Source of the DNA: Flavobacteriales bacterium
Lineage (GTDB): Bacteria > Bacteroidota > Bacteroidia > Flavobacteriales_F > PHOS-HE28
Assembly: GCA_016721825.1 (NCBI GenBank)
Contig: JADKHI010000006.1
Span: forward strand, 434,001 to 498,000
Direction: 5' to 3'
Length of the DNA: 64,000 nt
The notes below the pieces were generated by a model. The model saw nothing but the letters and a program-made list of their open reading frames with translations. It did no database searches and was not told where the DNA came from. A program made the position numbers and the translations under genes. Positions 8,870 to 17,043 of this stretch are shown one piece after another; position 1 is the first letter of the stretch, and each line of letters opens with the position of its first letter.

Positions 8870-11182
8870 TCAGTTATTGGTTTCAGGGGTACGGTCAAGG
8901 GTGAAGCGAATGCCTCCGTAGAACATGGCCTTGTTGGTAGGCCCCCAGATCAAGGAGGCATCAAAGTACGGGCCGAAGGGATCCTCTGGTGCGATGATCT
9001 GGCGGGTCTGCAAGGTGCTGGTGAGGTTCTCGCCTCCTGCGTAGAACTCCCACAGGCCCAGCACCACGGTGACCTGCGCGTGCAGGGTGGCATAGGCGGG
9101 CGCTCGTTCCGGAAAGCGGTAGGCCTCCGGATTCGTGATCGTGGAAGGGATGCGCGAGCTGCCGAACATGTTCAGGGTGGCATCAGCGCGGAAGCGTTCG
9201 TTCTTGCTCTCATAGGCCAGATCGAACATGCCGCGGTGCGTTGGCGTGAAAGGCCGTTCGCGGAGCACACCATCGTAAGTGGTGCGCACATCATACCACC
9301 GGTAGGCCACCTTGGCATTGATCCTGCGCGTAAGCGCCACCTGCACATCGGTGAGCACACTGTTGGCGTAGCTGCTGCCGTGCAACATGTAGAACGCCGC
9401 TTCCTGGGGACTGCGGTCCAGGTCGGTCACCACCTGATCGGTGAATTGCGTGCGGTAGACATCCACGGTGAAGGCCCACTTCCTGTCCAGCCACTTCCAC
9501 TTGTGCAACAAGGAGGCGCCCATGTTCCAAGCACGCTCCATGGCCAGATCGCCTTCCACATGCATCACGCGCGAACTGGCCAACAAGCTGGAATTCTCCG
9601 CGAACGGAACGGCCGTGCGAAAAGCATGACCGATCGAAGCCCTCGCCGTGGTCAAGGGTCCCAGGTCGTACTTCACGTGCAAGCGAGGGCTCACAGCGGA
9701 ACCGTACCAGCTGTTGAGGTCGGCACGCAGCCCTGCCACTGCCGTAAAGGCGCCACGCTTCATGGTGTACTCGACAAATGCACCGGGCATCACTTCGTTG
9801 CGTGCGAAGCTGCTGTCCATGTAGACCTCTTCGTAGTCGTCGGTCTGTAGGCTGATGCCGGTCTTCAGGTCATCGGTGCCACCATGCAGTAGCATCTGGT
9901 AGACGGCGTTGCCATAGAGGCTCTTCTGTTCGGCATTGTAGCGGCGCAGCCCATAGGTCGAGGTGAGGTGATGCTGTCGCGCGCCGAACATCAACCCGAT
10001 GCTGCGCGTGGCGTCGTTCTTGAGGATGAAGCCGTACTTACCGATTGCGTCCGTCAGCTCGTTCCGGATGTCCACCAGGTAATGCGCTCCACCGATCCCC
10101 TCTCGCTGGTGATGTTCATCGCTCTGCCCACCGTTCCGCGATTCGGTCACGTAGCGGAGAATAAGCTGCGCGGTCACATTGTCCTTGCGATGCAACCAGC
10201 GGTCCATCACGTTGAAGCGGTCGGTCTTCGGTTGATCCAGAAAGCTGTCGTTGTTCTGGTCCATCGCCGTGTTGAACAGGTTACCATGTACCATCAACAG
10301 GTTGCTGGAGTATCGCCCGGTACGCTGCGTCATGTGCACGTTGGCTTCCAAGCGGCCCTGCGAGTTCCCGTACAGGTTGAGGAAGAAGGGCACGAGCGTG
10401 TCCGGAGAGAGCAGGCACAGGTCGATCTGCCCTGTCATGGCGTTAGGGCCGTTCACGGCCGTACCGATGCCCTTGCTGACATTGATCTCGTTGATCCAGG
10501 TACCAGGGATCAGGGTGAGGCCTTGGTTGGTGCTGAGGCCACGGATGAAGGGAATGTTCTCGACGCTCATCTGCGCATAGCGCCCGTCCAGCCCGAGCAT
10601 CCGAATGGCCTTCGTTCCGCTCACCGCATCGCTGAAGCTCACGTCCACCGTGGCATTGCTCTCGAAGCTCTCACTGAGGTCACAGCATGCAGCGCGCTTC
10701 AGTTCACCGGCACCGATGATCTCCGTGTTGATCAGCGAACGGGTGTTCAACTGTGTGGTCTGCTGACGCTCCACCACTTCGGCGGCCTTCAACTCCGTGG
10801 TGTGTTCGAGCACGAACCTGAGCGGGGCTTGGGGCGCTTCTTCCAGCAACACACTATCCTCAGCATATCCCGAAACGAATACGGCGACAAGGACCGGATA
10901 CGTCAGCGACCCAGTGTGGCCAAAGCGCCCATCGGCATCCGCCATCACAGGAACGCGATCGGGCACGGCACCGCGACCAATGAGCACCAGCGAAGCGAAA
11001 GGCAACGGCGCCGTTGTCCCATCAGCGGAGCGACCCAGCACCTGGCCGGAGACGACGGTGGTGTCCTGCCGCAAAGCGCGAACGGAACGACCAGAAGGAG
11101 AAAGAGAACGGATCGGAACAAGGGATCGAGTGTTTCGGTGGAACAGGAACGACCGACCACGGTCAGCGACCATGGCCTGCAC
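8870..11182 (-). CDS. TonB-dependent receptor, probable metal uptake; N-terminus apparently frameshifted
   Basis: Outer-membrane active transporter. The mature region starts near the QDTTVVSGQVLG segment (11060-11070) with a carboxypeptidase-regulatory-like fold, then a plug domain (ELKRAACCDLSESFE, GTKAIRMLGLDGRYAQM), then a barrel of about 500 residues to the end. The N-terminus in this frame (from GTG 11182 or ATG 11173) is Arg/Ser-rich with no signal peptide. A strong signal peptide, FRSVLFLLLVVPFALCG, is encoded at about 11120-11070 in another frame on the same strand and would join the mature part if one base were added near 11064-11078. So the gene is either frameshifted or the sequence has an indel. 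It lies between a HYC_CC_PP gene (upstream) and an HMA gene, pointing to copper or a similar metal. Confidence 0.88.
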   Translation of the reverse strand: MQAMVADRGRSFLFHRNTRSLVPIRSLSPSGRSVRALRQDTTVVSGQVLGRSADGTTAPLPFASLVLIGRGAVPDRVPVMADADGRFGHTGSLTYPVLVAVFVSGYAEDSVLLEEAPQAPLRFVLEHTTELKAAEVVERQQTTQLNTRSLINTEIIGAGELKRAACCDLSESFESNATVDVSFSDAVSGTKAIRMLGLDGRYAQMSVENIPFIRGLSTNQGLTLIPGTWINEINVSKGIGTAVNGPNAMTGQIDLCLLSPDTLVPFFLNLYGNSQGRLEANVHMTQRTGRYSSNLLMVHGNLFNTAMDQNNDSFLDQPKTDRFNVMDRWLHRKDNVTAQLILRYVTESRNGGQSDEHHQREGIGGAHYLVDIRNELTDAIGKYGFILKNDATRSIGLMFGARQHHLTSTYGLRRYNAEQKSLYGNAVYQMLLHGGTDDLKTGISLQTDDYEEVYMDSSFARNEVMPGAFVEYTMKRGAFTAVAGLRADLNSWYGSAVSPRLHVKYDLGPLTTARASIGHAFRTAVPFAENSSLLASSRVMHVEGDLAMERAWNMGASLLHKWKWLDRKWAFTVDVYRTQFTDQVVTDLDRSPQEAAFYMLHGSSYANSVLTDVQVALTRRINAKVAYRWYDVRTTYDGVLRERPFTPTHRGMFDLAYESKNERFRADATLNMFGSSRIPSTITNPEAYRFPERAPAYATLHAQVTVVLGLWEFYAGGENLTSTLQTRQIIAPEDPFGPYFDASLIWGPTNKAMFYGGIRFTLDRTPETNN

Positions 11183-11193
11183 ATCACCGAACG

Positions 11194-11595
11194 CTAGATC
11201 AACAGAAGACCGATCGCGGCCAATCGATCACCCAAGGGCGGTGGCCAGCGGTGCATCCGTACTGACGGCGTACGGAAGATGCACGGCGGGGGCATTTCCA
11301 CGAAGACCAATGCATGCACGGCCGAGATCGGCAGGAGCACCGGCCACTGGGCCCTGAAGGGTTGGCTGGTCGGCTTGGCCGTGAGCACCTCACAGCACAC
11401 AGGCTTCACTGAGGAACCGGTAGCTGGGGCCTCGTCCGGACAGCATTCCTCAGCTTGGCCCACGCTCAGTTCGCTATGCCCGGACATCAAACAGGTCATC
11501 CGCGACACTGCCGGAAGCGCTGTCCCGACCAGGAACAGCACCAACAACATCCAAACGGATGCTGTGGAGCGGATGGGGGTCGACTTGGCGTTCAT
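11194..11595 (-). CDS. HYC_CC_PP-like small cysteine-rich exported/membrane protein
   Basis: A 133-residue protein with one strong hydrophobic stretch (residues 15-30, MLLVLFLVGTALPAV) acting as signal peptide or membrane anchor. It is followed by a Cys/His region: CLMSGH (Cys35, His40), paired Cys51-Cys52 (ECCPDE) and Cys67-Cys68 (VCCEV), then a Pro-containing C-terminus. This order (His/Cys, CC, CC) resembles the HYC_CC_PP family often found immediately upstream of TonB-dependent receptors with HMA-domain neighbours. I infer metal handling; no function is established. It is the first gene of the minus-strand metal cluster, with a perfect TAnnTTTG element just upstream of the ATG. The family call rests on motif layout and context. 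Confidence 0.75.
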   Translation of the reverse strand: MNAKSTPIRSTASVWMLLVLFLVGTALPAVSRMTCLMSGHSELSVGQAEECCPDEAPATGSSVKPVCCEVLTAKPTSQPFRAQWPVLLPISAVHALVFVEMPPPCIFRTPSVRMHRWPPPLGDRLAAIGLLLI

Positions 11596-11602
11596 AACGC
11601 AG

Positions 11603-11610
11603 CAAAAGTA
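11603..11610 (-). promoter_or_regulatory. Candidate -7 element (TACTTTTG) of the metal-uptake operon
   Basis: On the minus strand TACTTTTG matches TAnnTTTG exactly and lies 7 nt before the HYC_CC_PP ATG, implying an almost leaderless transcript. The divergent nfu gene has its own element 72 nt away. Confidence 0.45.
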
Positions 11611-11681
11611 GCTACATCATCGCGCCGGCCACCGAAAAGGACGACCCGGGCGCGGGATCCCAACCCGGGCGGCGAACGACC

Positions 11682-11689
11682 TAATTTTG
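11682..11689 (+). promoter_or_regulatory. Candidate -7 element (TAATTTTG) of nfu
   Basis: TAATTTTG matches the Bacteroidota TAnnTTTG -7 consensus exactly and lies 32 nt upstream of the Nfu-type ATG in an otherwise GC-rich stretch. Confidence 0.5.
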
Positions 11690-11721
11690 CACCGCACGTC
11701 ATCCACTGGACGTCCACCCCC

Positions 11722-12336
11722 ATGGAATCCGCCACGAAACGCCCACCGACCACGGTCTACGCCGAAAGCACGCCCAACCCCTTGACCTTGCGCTTCGTAT
11801 CCAGCCGTCTGCTGGTGCCTGATGGTCGCATGCTGGAGTTCCGCAAGATGGAAGAGGCCACCGGTGTGTCTCCGCTCGCGGAGAAAGTGTTCAACCTGCC
11901 CTTCGTGGACGGCGTGTTCATCAGCGGCAATTTCATCACCGTAACGCGCAACAACGCCGTGGATTGGGACTTGGTACAACTGGAACTGCGTGAGTACATC
12001 CAGGAATATCTGAACACCGACGGGCGTGTGGTGAACGATGATGCCCCGGCGCGGGCGTTGGCCGACGCGAACGAACGAGCAGTGTCGCATGCTGATGCTG
12101 CCAGCGAGGAGGACAAGAAGATCATCGGTGTACTGGATGAGTATGTGGCTCCAGCGGTAGCTGCGGATGGCGGGCACATCGCGTTCCGCTCCTTTGCGGA
12201 CGGTGTGGTCACCGTTTCGCTTCGGGGCAGTTGCAGCGGTTGCCCTAGCAGCATGGTCACGTTGAAAGGCGGCATCGAGAACCTGCTGAAGCAGATGGTG
12301 CCCGGCGTGCGCGAGGTGATCGCCGAGGAACTCTGA
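11722..12336 (+). CDS. Nfu-type iron-sulfur cluster carrier (Nfu_N plus NifU C-terminal domain)
   Basis: A 204-residue cytoplasmic Fe-S scaffold/carrier. The N-terminal Nfu_N domain (residues ~12-95) has the STPNPLTLRF start and the FVDGVFISGNFITVTR core. The C-terminal NifU domain (~132-204) carries the cluster-binding CSGC (Cys171, Cys174) within RGSCSGCPSS, followed by the usual TLKGGIENLLKQMVP helix. ATG 11722 was chosen because it begins the family N-terminus just after a strong -7 element; longer in-frame readings extend back into the divergent HYC gene. It stands alone between divergent promoters and the plug/sigma module and may supply clusters to, for example, the radical SAM protein in this window (inference). 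Confidence 0.93.
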   Translation: MESATKRPPTTVYAESTPNPLTLRFVSSRLLVPDGRMLEFRKMEEATGVSPLAEKVFNLPFVDGVFISGNFITVTRNNAVDWDLVQLELREYIQEYLNTDGRVVNDDAPARALADANERAVSHADAASEEDKKIIGVLDEYVAPAVAADGGHIAFRSFADGVVTVSLRGSCSGCPSSMVTLKGGIENLLKQMVPGVREVIAEEL

Positions 12337-12407
12337 GCAATTTCCGTTCGGATGTGTGCGATCCGGCCATGGATCGCATCCTATGGTCAAACCCCAACGG
12401 GAAGACC

Positions 12408-13133
12408 ATGAAAAAGCAGACCCGCATCCTGTCCCTGGCCTTGGCGCTCAGCGCTACCGGGACCCTGCTCGCCCAGACCTCCGGCGAGATCCAAGGCAAT
12501 GTGCTGGCACCGGACGGCACACCCTCCTATGGCGCCGTGGTGGAAGTGGACCACGGTGGCGAGCGCATCGCGACCAGCGCCGACCTCGAAGGCCGTTTCG
12601 TACTGAAACCGCTGCTGCCAGGTACCTACAACGTGCGCTTCAGCAGTGCTGAGTTCGCTCCCTTCGAATACTCCGGAGTGGTCGTCAATCCGGACAAGAT
12701 CACCTTCCTCCGAAACATGAAGAGCGAGGCCAAGGAACTCGGTGCGCACATTGTGACCTACTACAAATGGGAACCACCTTTGATCGATCCCGAAGAGCCG
12801 GGCAAGACCACGATCGTCGCTTCCCAGATCAAGCATGATGCGACCCGAAAAAGCCCTGTGAAGCTGATCACGACCATAGCTCCTGGCATCTACAAGTCAC
12901 CCAACAGCGATGAACTGTACTTCAAAGGAGCACGCGCCGATGCCATGATCTACTTCGTGGACGGTGTGAAGATGAGCAGCCTGAAGGGTGTGCCCCCCGA
13001 TGCCGTTGGTAGCATAACCGTGTACACGGGCGGGGTGCCTGCCAAGTACGGCGATTTCACCGGCGGGGTGGTGGCCATTGAAACCAAGACATACTTCGAT
13101 CTTTACCGTCAACGTCAAGCCGGAATCCAATAG
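12408..13133 (+). CDS. Secreted plug-only protein: carboxypeptidase-regulatory-like domain plus TonB-receptor plug, no barrel
   Basis: A 241-residue protein with a signal peptide (1-22, ending LLAQ), a CarboxypepD_reg-like beta-sandwich (about 25-105; SGEIQGNVLAPDGTP, then GTYNVRFSSAEF) and a plug-like domain (about 150-228) with the DAMIYFVDGVKM and ITVYTGGVPAKYGDFTGGVV motifs of TonB-dependent receptors. It stops about 20 residues after the plug, exactly where a barrel would begin. The end looks natural: no barrel-coding sequence follows in any frame, and the sigma-factor ATG starts 4 nt later. It therefore lacks a transport pore and may be a sensor or partner domain. Placement directly before an ECF sigma factor and a transmembrane anti-sigma-like gene suggests signalling. 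Confidence 0.85.
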   Translation: MKKQTRILSLALALSATGTLLAQTSGEIQGNVLAPDGTPSYGAVVEVDHGGERIATSADLEGRFVLKPLLPGTYNVRFSSAEFAPFEYSGVVVNPDKITFLRNMKSEAKELGAHIVTYYKWEPPLIDPEEPGKTTIVASQIKHDATRKSPVKLITTIAPGIYKSPNSDELYFKGARADAMIYFVDGVKMSSLKGVPPDAVGSITVYTGGVPAKYGDFTGGVVAIETKTYFDLYRQRQAGIQ

Positions 13134-13137
13134 GTCC

Positions 13138-13707
13138 ATGTTCCTGCGCCGCAAGGTCTCCGAACCCCTCACCGACGAGGACCTGGTGCTCCGCATCCGC
13201 GGTGGCCACCAGGCCTCGCTCGGCGTTCTCTGGGACCGGTACGCGCATTTGCTCTTCGGCGTGGGCATGAAATACCTGAAGGATGGCGAGCGCAGCAAGG
13301 ACGAGGTGCTGGAGCTGTTCACCGGTCTCGGAGGCCTGTTACAGAAGCACGAGGTGAAGCACTTCCGCAGCTGGGTGCACACGGTGATGCGGAACCGCTG
13401 CCTGCAAGTGATCCGCGGACAACGACACACGCTCGACGCGAACGAGCACCTCCAAGAGGAAGCCTTGGAGGACCGCGAAGGCGCCTCGCTCCATGAGGCC
13501 ACGCTTCAACAGCTGGAGCTTGCCATTGACACCTTGAAGGATGGCCAACGTGAGTGCATCCGGCTTTTCTACCTCGAACGATTGAGCTACCACGAGGTGG
13601 CCGAACGCAGCGGCTTTGACCTGGAACAGGTCCGCAGCCACTTGCAGAACGGCCGCCGCAACCTGCGCATTCAATTGGAACGCCATGGCGACCACGACAC
13701 GATCTGA
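13138..13707 (+). CDS. ECF-type RNA polymerase sigma factor
   Basis: A 189-residue sigma-70-family protein of the ECF size class. The region-2-like part (about residues 12-95) includes LWDRYAHLLFGVGMKYLKD and a FRSWVHTVMRNRCLQVIRG helix. Region 4 (about 122-180) has a clear helix-turn-helix: LKDGQRECIRLFYLERLSYH, then EVAERSGFDLEQVRSHLQNG. No region 3 is present. It starts 4 nt after the plug-only gene and overlaps the start of the TM/TPR gene by 23 nt, so the three are almost surely co-translated. Promoter targets are unknown. The convergent T9SS triad next door is a reasonable candidate target; in Porphyromonas the ECF factor SigP regulates T9SS genes, though no orthology is claimed. Confidence 0.92.
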   Translation: MFLRRKVSEPLTDEDLVLRIRGGHQASLGVLWDRYAHLLFGVGMKYLKDGERSKDEVLELFTGLGGLLQKHEVKHFRSWVHTVMRNRCLQVIRGQRHTLDANEHLQEEALEDREGASLHEATLQQLELAIDTLKDGQRECIRLFYLERLSYHEVAERSGFDLEQVRSHLQNGRRNLRIQLERHGDHDTI

Positions 13708-14785
13708 TCTGCTCGGCCCGGACGGGACACCGACGCGTGCGACGCTTGAGCGCTACGTGCGCGGCGAACTGAGCGCCTCCGAAGAGCATTCGGTTGAACG
13801 CTGCATGGAGGCCGATCCGCTGGTGCGCGATGCGGTGGATGGGCTGCAACTGCCAGGTGCGCTTATCGCCATGAGCACCATGAAGCCTCCGCATTGGATC
13901 GGCGGCCCATCGGTGATCTGGTCACGAACGCTACTGGCTCTTGCCTTGATCGGTGCCGGGTGGGCGGCCACCTTACTGTGGACGAAAGAAACGCCTTCCC
14001 TGCTTCCGGTCGTCGTGAATGCTCCGTTGACCGATCAACCTTTCCGGGCCGACAGTGCGATCGCGGTCGTAAAGCAAGAGCTCGCTTCGGCCGAAGCGCT
14101 TCCTGTCGCAGCGCAGATCGGCCATGAGCCCGCACAGGAGCGCCCTGTTGTTGTGCGCGACACGAGCAGCATCGCGGCGACCATCATTCATCCGGTTGAT
14201 CCGGCGGCAGCCTTGTCTCCTGAAACACCGCCATCTGCTCCTCCGGAGGTCATTGGCGCTACCCCAACGCCAGGATCGAACCGTCGTCTAGCATTCGTGC
14301 ACGATCTGAAACTGGTGGACCCTAGCGAGCTCTATGCGCACGCCCCAGTGATCAACGATCCAGGTGGAGTGCCTGCCAACTTCGCGGACTCCGACCAACG
14401 GACCGAGCGCACCGAACCGCCACGGGTAATGCGCTACATGGACTTCATGGACGAGGCATTGGGGCGCTTCAATGCCAATGACCACAGCGGGTGCCTGCGC
14501 GATCTGTTGTTCCTGCTCAGCCAGTATCCAAAGGACATCAACGCGCGCTTCTATGCAGGGCTTTGCTGTTACAACCTCGGGCTGAACGACCGTGCGATGA
14601 GCTACCTGGGAGCCGTGGTCAGCGACCCTGTGGACACCTTCCGGGAGGAAGCGGACTGGTACTTGGCACTCGCTCAGGAGCGCGCGCAAGGACCTGATGC
14701 AGTACGTGGTGCGTTCGAGCGCATTGCGACCGCGAAAGGCTTCTACGCGGCCAAGGCACGGCTGAAGCTGAACGTGGTGAAATGA
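13685..14785 (+). CDS. Single-pass membrane anti-sigma-like protein with C-terminal TPR-like region
   Basis: A 366-residue protein. Residues ~18-55 (LERYVRGELSASEEHSVERC) resemble the short cytoplasmic anti-sigma helical domain found in Bacteroidota regulators. One transmembrane helix follows at about 78-98 (VIWSRTLLALALIGAGWAA). The predicted periplasmic part has a Pro/Ala-rich low-complexity linker (~100-240) and a C-terminal helical TPR-like region (~255-366; RFYAGLCCYNLGLNDRAMSYL). It overlaps the ECF sigma gene by 23 nt. The usual FecR sensor domain is replaced by TPR-like helices, suggesting protein-protein sensing. No anti-sigma activity is proven. A GC-rich hairpin follows immediately. 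Confidence 0.8.
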   Translation: MATTTRSDLLGPDGTPTRATLERYVRGELSASEEHSVERCMEADPLVRDAVDGLQLPGALIAMSTMKPPHWIGGPSVIWSRTLLALALIGAGWAATLLWTKETPSLLPVVVNAPLTDQPFRADSAIAVVKQELASAEALPVAAQIGHEPAQERPVVVRDTSSIAATIIHPVDPAAALSPETPPSAPPEVIGATPTPGSNRRLAFVHDLKLVDPSELYAHAPVINDPGGVPANFADSDQRTERTEPPRVMRYMDFMDEALGRFNANDHSGCLRDLLFLLSQYPKDINARFYAGLCCYNLGLNDRAMSYLGAVVSDPVDTFREEADWYLALAQERAQGPDAVRGAFERIATAKGFYAAKARLKLNVVK

Positions 14786-14786
14786 G

Positions 14787-14820
14787 GCGGGGCGCCTCTG
14801 CCTTCGCATCAGCGCCCCGC
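14787..14820. terminator. GC-rich hairpin between convergent genes
   Basis: A perfect 9-bp inverted repeat, GCGGGGCGC at 14787-14795 and GCGCCCCGC at 14812-14820, with a 16-nt loop, lies in the 58-nt gap between the anti-sigma-like gene and the convergent PorE-like gene. There is no T-tract, so it may be a weak bidirectional terminator or a transcript-end stabiliser. Confidence 0.5.
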
Positions 14821-14843
14821 TCGGGATCCATCGAAAGGGTGCT

Positions 14844-17024
14844 CTACTTCTCCAACACCATGAACTCCGAACGTCGGTTGCGTTGGTGCTGTTCATCGGT
14901 GCACTTCGTGCATTCGCAAGCCTCCACGGGTTTGGACTCACCGTAACCCTTGCTCTTCACGCGGTCCTTCGCGATGCCTTTGCTGATCAGGTAGTCGACG
15001 GCGCTCTTCGCCCGCTTCTCAGAGAGGCTTGCGTTGTACGCGTCCTTACCACGGCAGTCCGTGTGTGAGCTCAGTTCGATCTTCACGCTCGGGTTGTCCT
15101 GCAGTGTCTGAACTAGCTTGTCCAGCTCAAGGGCTGCATCGGGACGGATGTTCCACTTCGCCAGATCATAGTAGATGTTGTCCAAACGCACGACCTGGTT
15201 CAGCTCAAGCGGGAAGAGCTTGAAGTCGGTCTTGACGATCGCGTTGGTCTTGCCCTTGGTGGTGATGCGTGCGCTCTGCTTGAAGAAGCCGTCCTTCTCA
15301 ACCTTGAGGCGGTAGTCGCTGGCCGGCTCGAGCGCGAAGCGGTACTGCCCATCAGCGCTGACCACTTGTTCCCCAAGAACCACGTCCTGCGCGTCGCACA
15401 AGATCACTTTGCTTCCCGCCAAGGGCACCATCGTGGCGCCGTTGTAGACCACACCTTCGGCACCGTAGGAGTACTTCTCCAGCGGAATGAGCACATCCTC
15501 AAGAGGGTCGCTCTCGGTGTTCACGGCGACCTCATTCTGCAGATAACCCACGCTGCTTCCACCGAGAACATAGCGTGTCTGGTAGTCCGCGTCGAAAGCG
15601 AACTTGCCCTCGGCATCCGTCTCGATCATCGGTAGGTCGAGGCGTTGTCCGCGATCACCTTTCACCATGACCGTGGCGCGCGGAATGGGCTGGTTGGTGA
15701 CCTTGTCCACGACGGTACCCGCGATGCGGATCAACGGTGGTTTCACCGTGGCGCCGTAGATGTCGTCGCTACCCATGCCACCCGCACGGTCGCTGGCGAA
15801 GAAGCCGGTGCTATCGTCGCGCAACAGGATGAGGTTGTGGTCGTTAAAGCGGGTGTTGAGCGGGTAGCCGAGGTTGAACACATTCCCCGGACCGGCTGCG
15901 GTAAGGCGGCAATAGAAGTTATCATACCCGCCCAGGCCGGCATGACCGTTGCTGGAGAAGTACATCACGCTGTCACGGCTCAGGAAGGGGAACATCTCAT
16001 TGCCCGTGGTGTTGACCTTCGGGCCCATGTTCTGGGGAATTCCCCACTCGTTGCCCAGGTTGTCGCAATACCAGATGTCCGTGCCCCCTTGACCGCCCGG
16101 CCGATCACTGGCGAAGAAGAGGCGACGGCCGTCGTGGCTCACGCAAGGGTGTCCCGTGTTGAAGGCCGGATCGTTGTGTTCGAAGGGTGTGAGGCCCCCC
16201 CACTCCTTCTGATTGTACTCCCCCTGAACGATATCACTGTAGTAGATGCCGAGGTTCAACTCACCGTCATCGGCCTTCTGCAGCTTGCCGTTCACGTAGT
16301 TGTTGCGCGTGAAGTACAGACGATGGGCTAAGCTGTCGTAGCTGGCCGTACCATCGTGGTAGCGGCTGTTCACTTCCTTGCGCATCACCATCGGTTCTGC
16401 GGCATCAGCACCTTTGAGCAGGGCACTGTACAGGTTGAGGTACGGTTGATCGTCCCATGGATAGCTCCTGTGGCCGCCAACACCTTCGCCCCGCGCACTA
16501 CCGAACAGGAGCAGATCGTCCATCACTGTAGGACCCAGATCGGCCTCGGCGCTGTTGATGTTGAGCTTCCGAACGCTGCTGCGTGTGCTGTCGCGCATCA
16601 GGCGCGTGAACATGTCCGGATGCTTCAGGTAAGCCTGTGCTCGGACGTTCTCCGGATCGGACGCTGCGACCTTTCCGTACCAGGTCATGGCATCGGTGTA
16701 CTTCCCATTGGCTCTCAGGATCTCGGCATAGTCGAACATGTCCTGCGTGCTCGGCGTGCCGGTCTCCACCATGGTCTTGTAGGTGGCTTCGGCCATGTCC
16801 ATACGGCCCATGCGCTTGTAGGCGAAGGCCAGGCGCTTCATGTCCTGAGGAGTGGCCTTTCCGCTGGCCGCAATGTCCTCGTAGATCTTCGCCATTGTGG
16901 GGTAGTCGAACACCTCGGCACTGCTCTCGGCCATGCGCTCCTTCAGCTTCTGGGCCTGGGCCGCTGGTGTGGCAAGGAAGCCACAGCCCACAAGGGCCAG
17001 CGGAAGAAGTCGGGACAGCTTCAT
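14844..17024 (-). CDS. OmpA-family PorE-like protein (TPR, WD40-like, CNA/regulatory-like and OmpA domains)
   Basis: A 726-residue exported protein. Order: signal peptide (ending AAQAQ), TPR-like helices (~30-130; AFAYKRMGRMDMAEATYKTM), WD40-like PD40 beta-propeller segments (~150-420; FASDRPGGQGGTDIWYC, FFASDRAGGMGSDDIYG), a carboxypeptidase-regulatory-like sandwich (~425-520), a second beta region, and a C-terminal OmpA peptidoglycan-binding domain (~605-726; ELSSHTDCRGKDAYNASLS, NRRSEFMVLE). This architecture matches T9SS PorE, which links the PorP complex to peptidoglycan. It follows the PorP/SprF gene in the same orientation with a 19-nt gap, as in the second triad. A Cys-rich insertion (CECTKC) precedes the final strand. 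ATG 17024 was chosen at the signal peptide; ATG 17039 is also possible. Confidence 0.88.
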   Translation of the reverse strand: MKLSRLLPLALVGCGFLATPAAQAQKLKERMAESSAEVFDYPTMAKIYEDIAASGKATPQDMKRLAFAYKRMGRMDMAEATYKTMVETGTPSTQDMFDYAEILRANGKYTDAMTWYGKVAASDPENVRAQAYLKHPDMFTRLMRDSTRSSVRKLNINSAEADLGPTVMDDLLLFGSARGEGVGGHRSYPWDDQPYLNLYSALLKGADAAEPMVMRKEVNSRYHDGTASYDSLAHRLYFTRNNYVNGKLQKADDGELNLGIYYSDIVQGEYNQKEWGGLTPFEHNDPAFNTGHPCVSHDGRRLFFASDRPGGQGGTDIWYCDNLGNEWGIPQNMGPKVNTTGNEMFPFLSRDSVMYFSSNGHAGLGGYDNFYCRLTAAGPGNVFNLGYPLNTRFNDHNLILLRDDSTGFFASDRAGGMGSDDIYGATVKPPLIRIAGTVVDKVTNQPIPRATVMVKGDRGQRLDLPMIETDAEGKFAFDADYQTRYVLGGSSVGYLQNEVAVNTESDPLEDVLIPLEKYSYGAEGVVYNGATMVPLAGSKVILCDAQDVVLGEQVVSADGQYRFALEPASDYRLKVEKDGFFKQSARITTKGKTNAIVKTDFKLFPLELNQVVRLDNIYYDLAKWNIRPDAALELDKLVQTLQDNPSVKIELSSHTDCRGKDAYNASLSEKRAKSAVDYLISKGIAKDRVKSKGYGESKPVEACECTKCTDEQHQRNRRSEFMVLEK

Positions 17025-17043
17025 GATGGATGGATGCATGGGG

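Noticed and set aside
9968..11197. A 409-residue plus-strand open frame antisense to the TonB receptor
   Set aside because: No recognisable domains; the opposite strand encodes conserved plug and barrel motifs.
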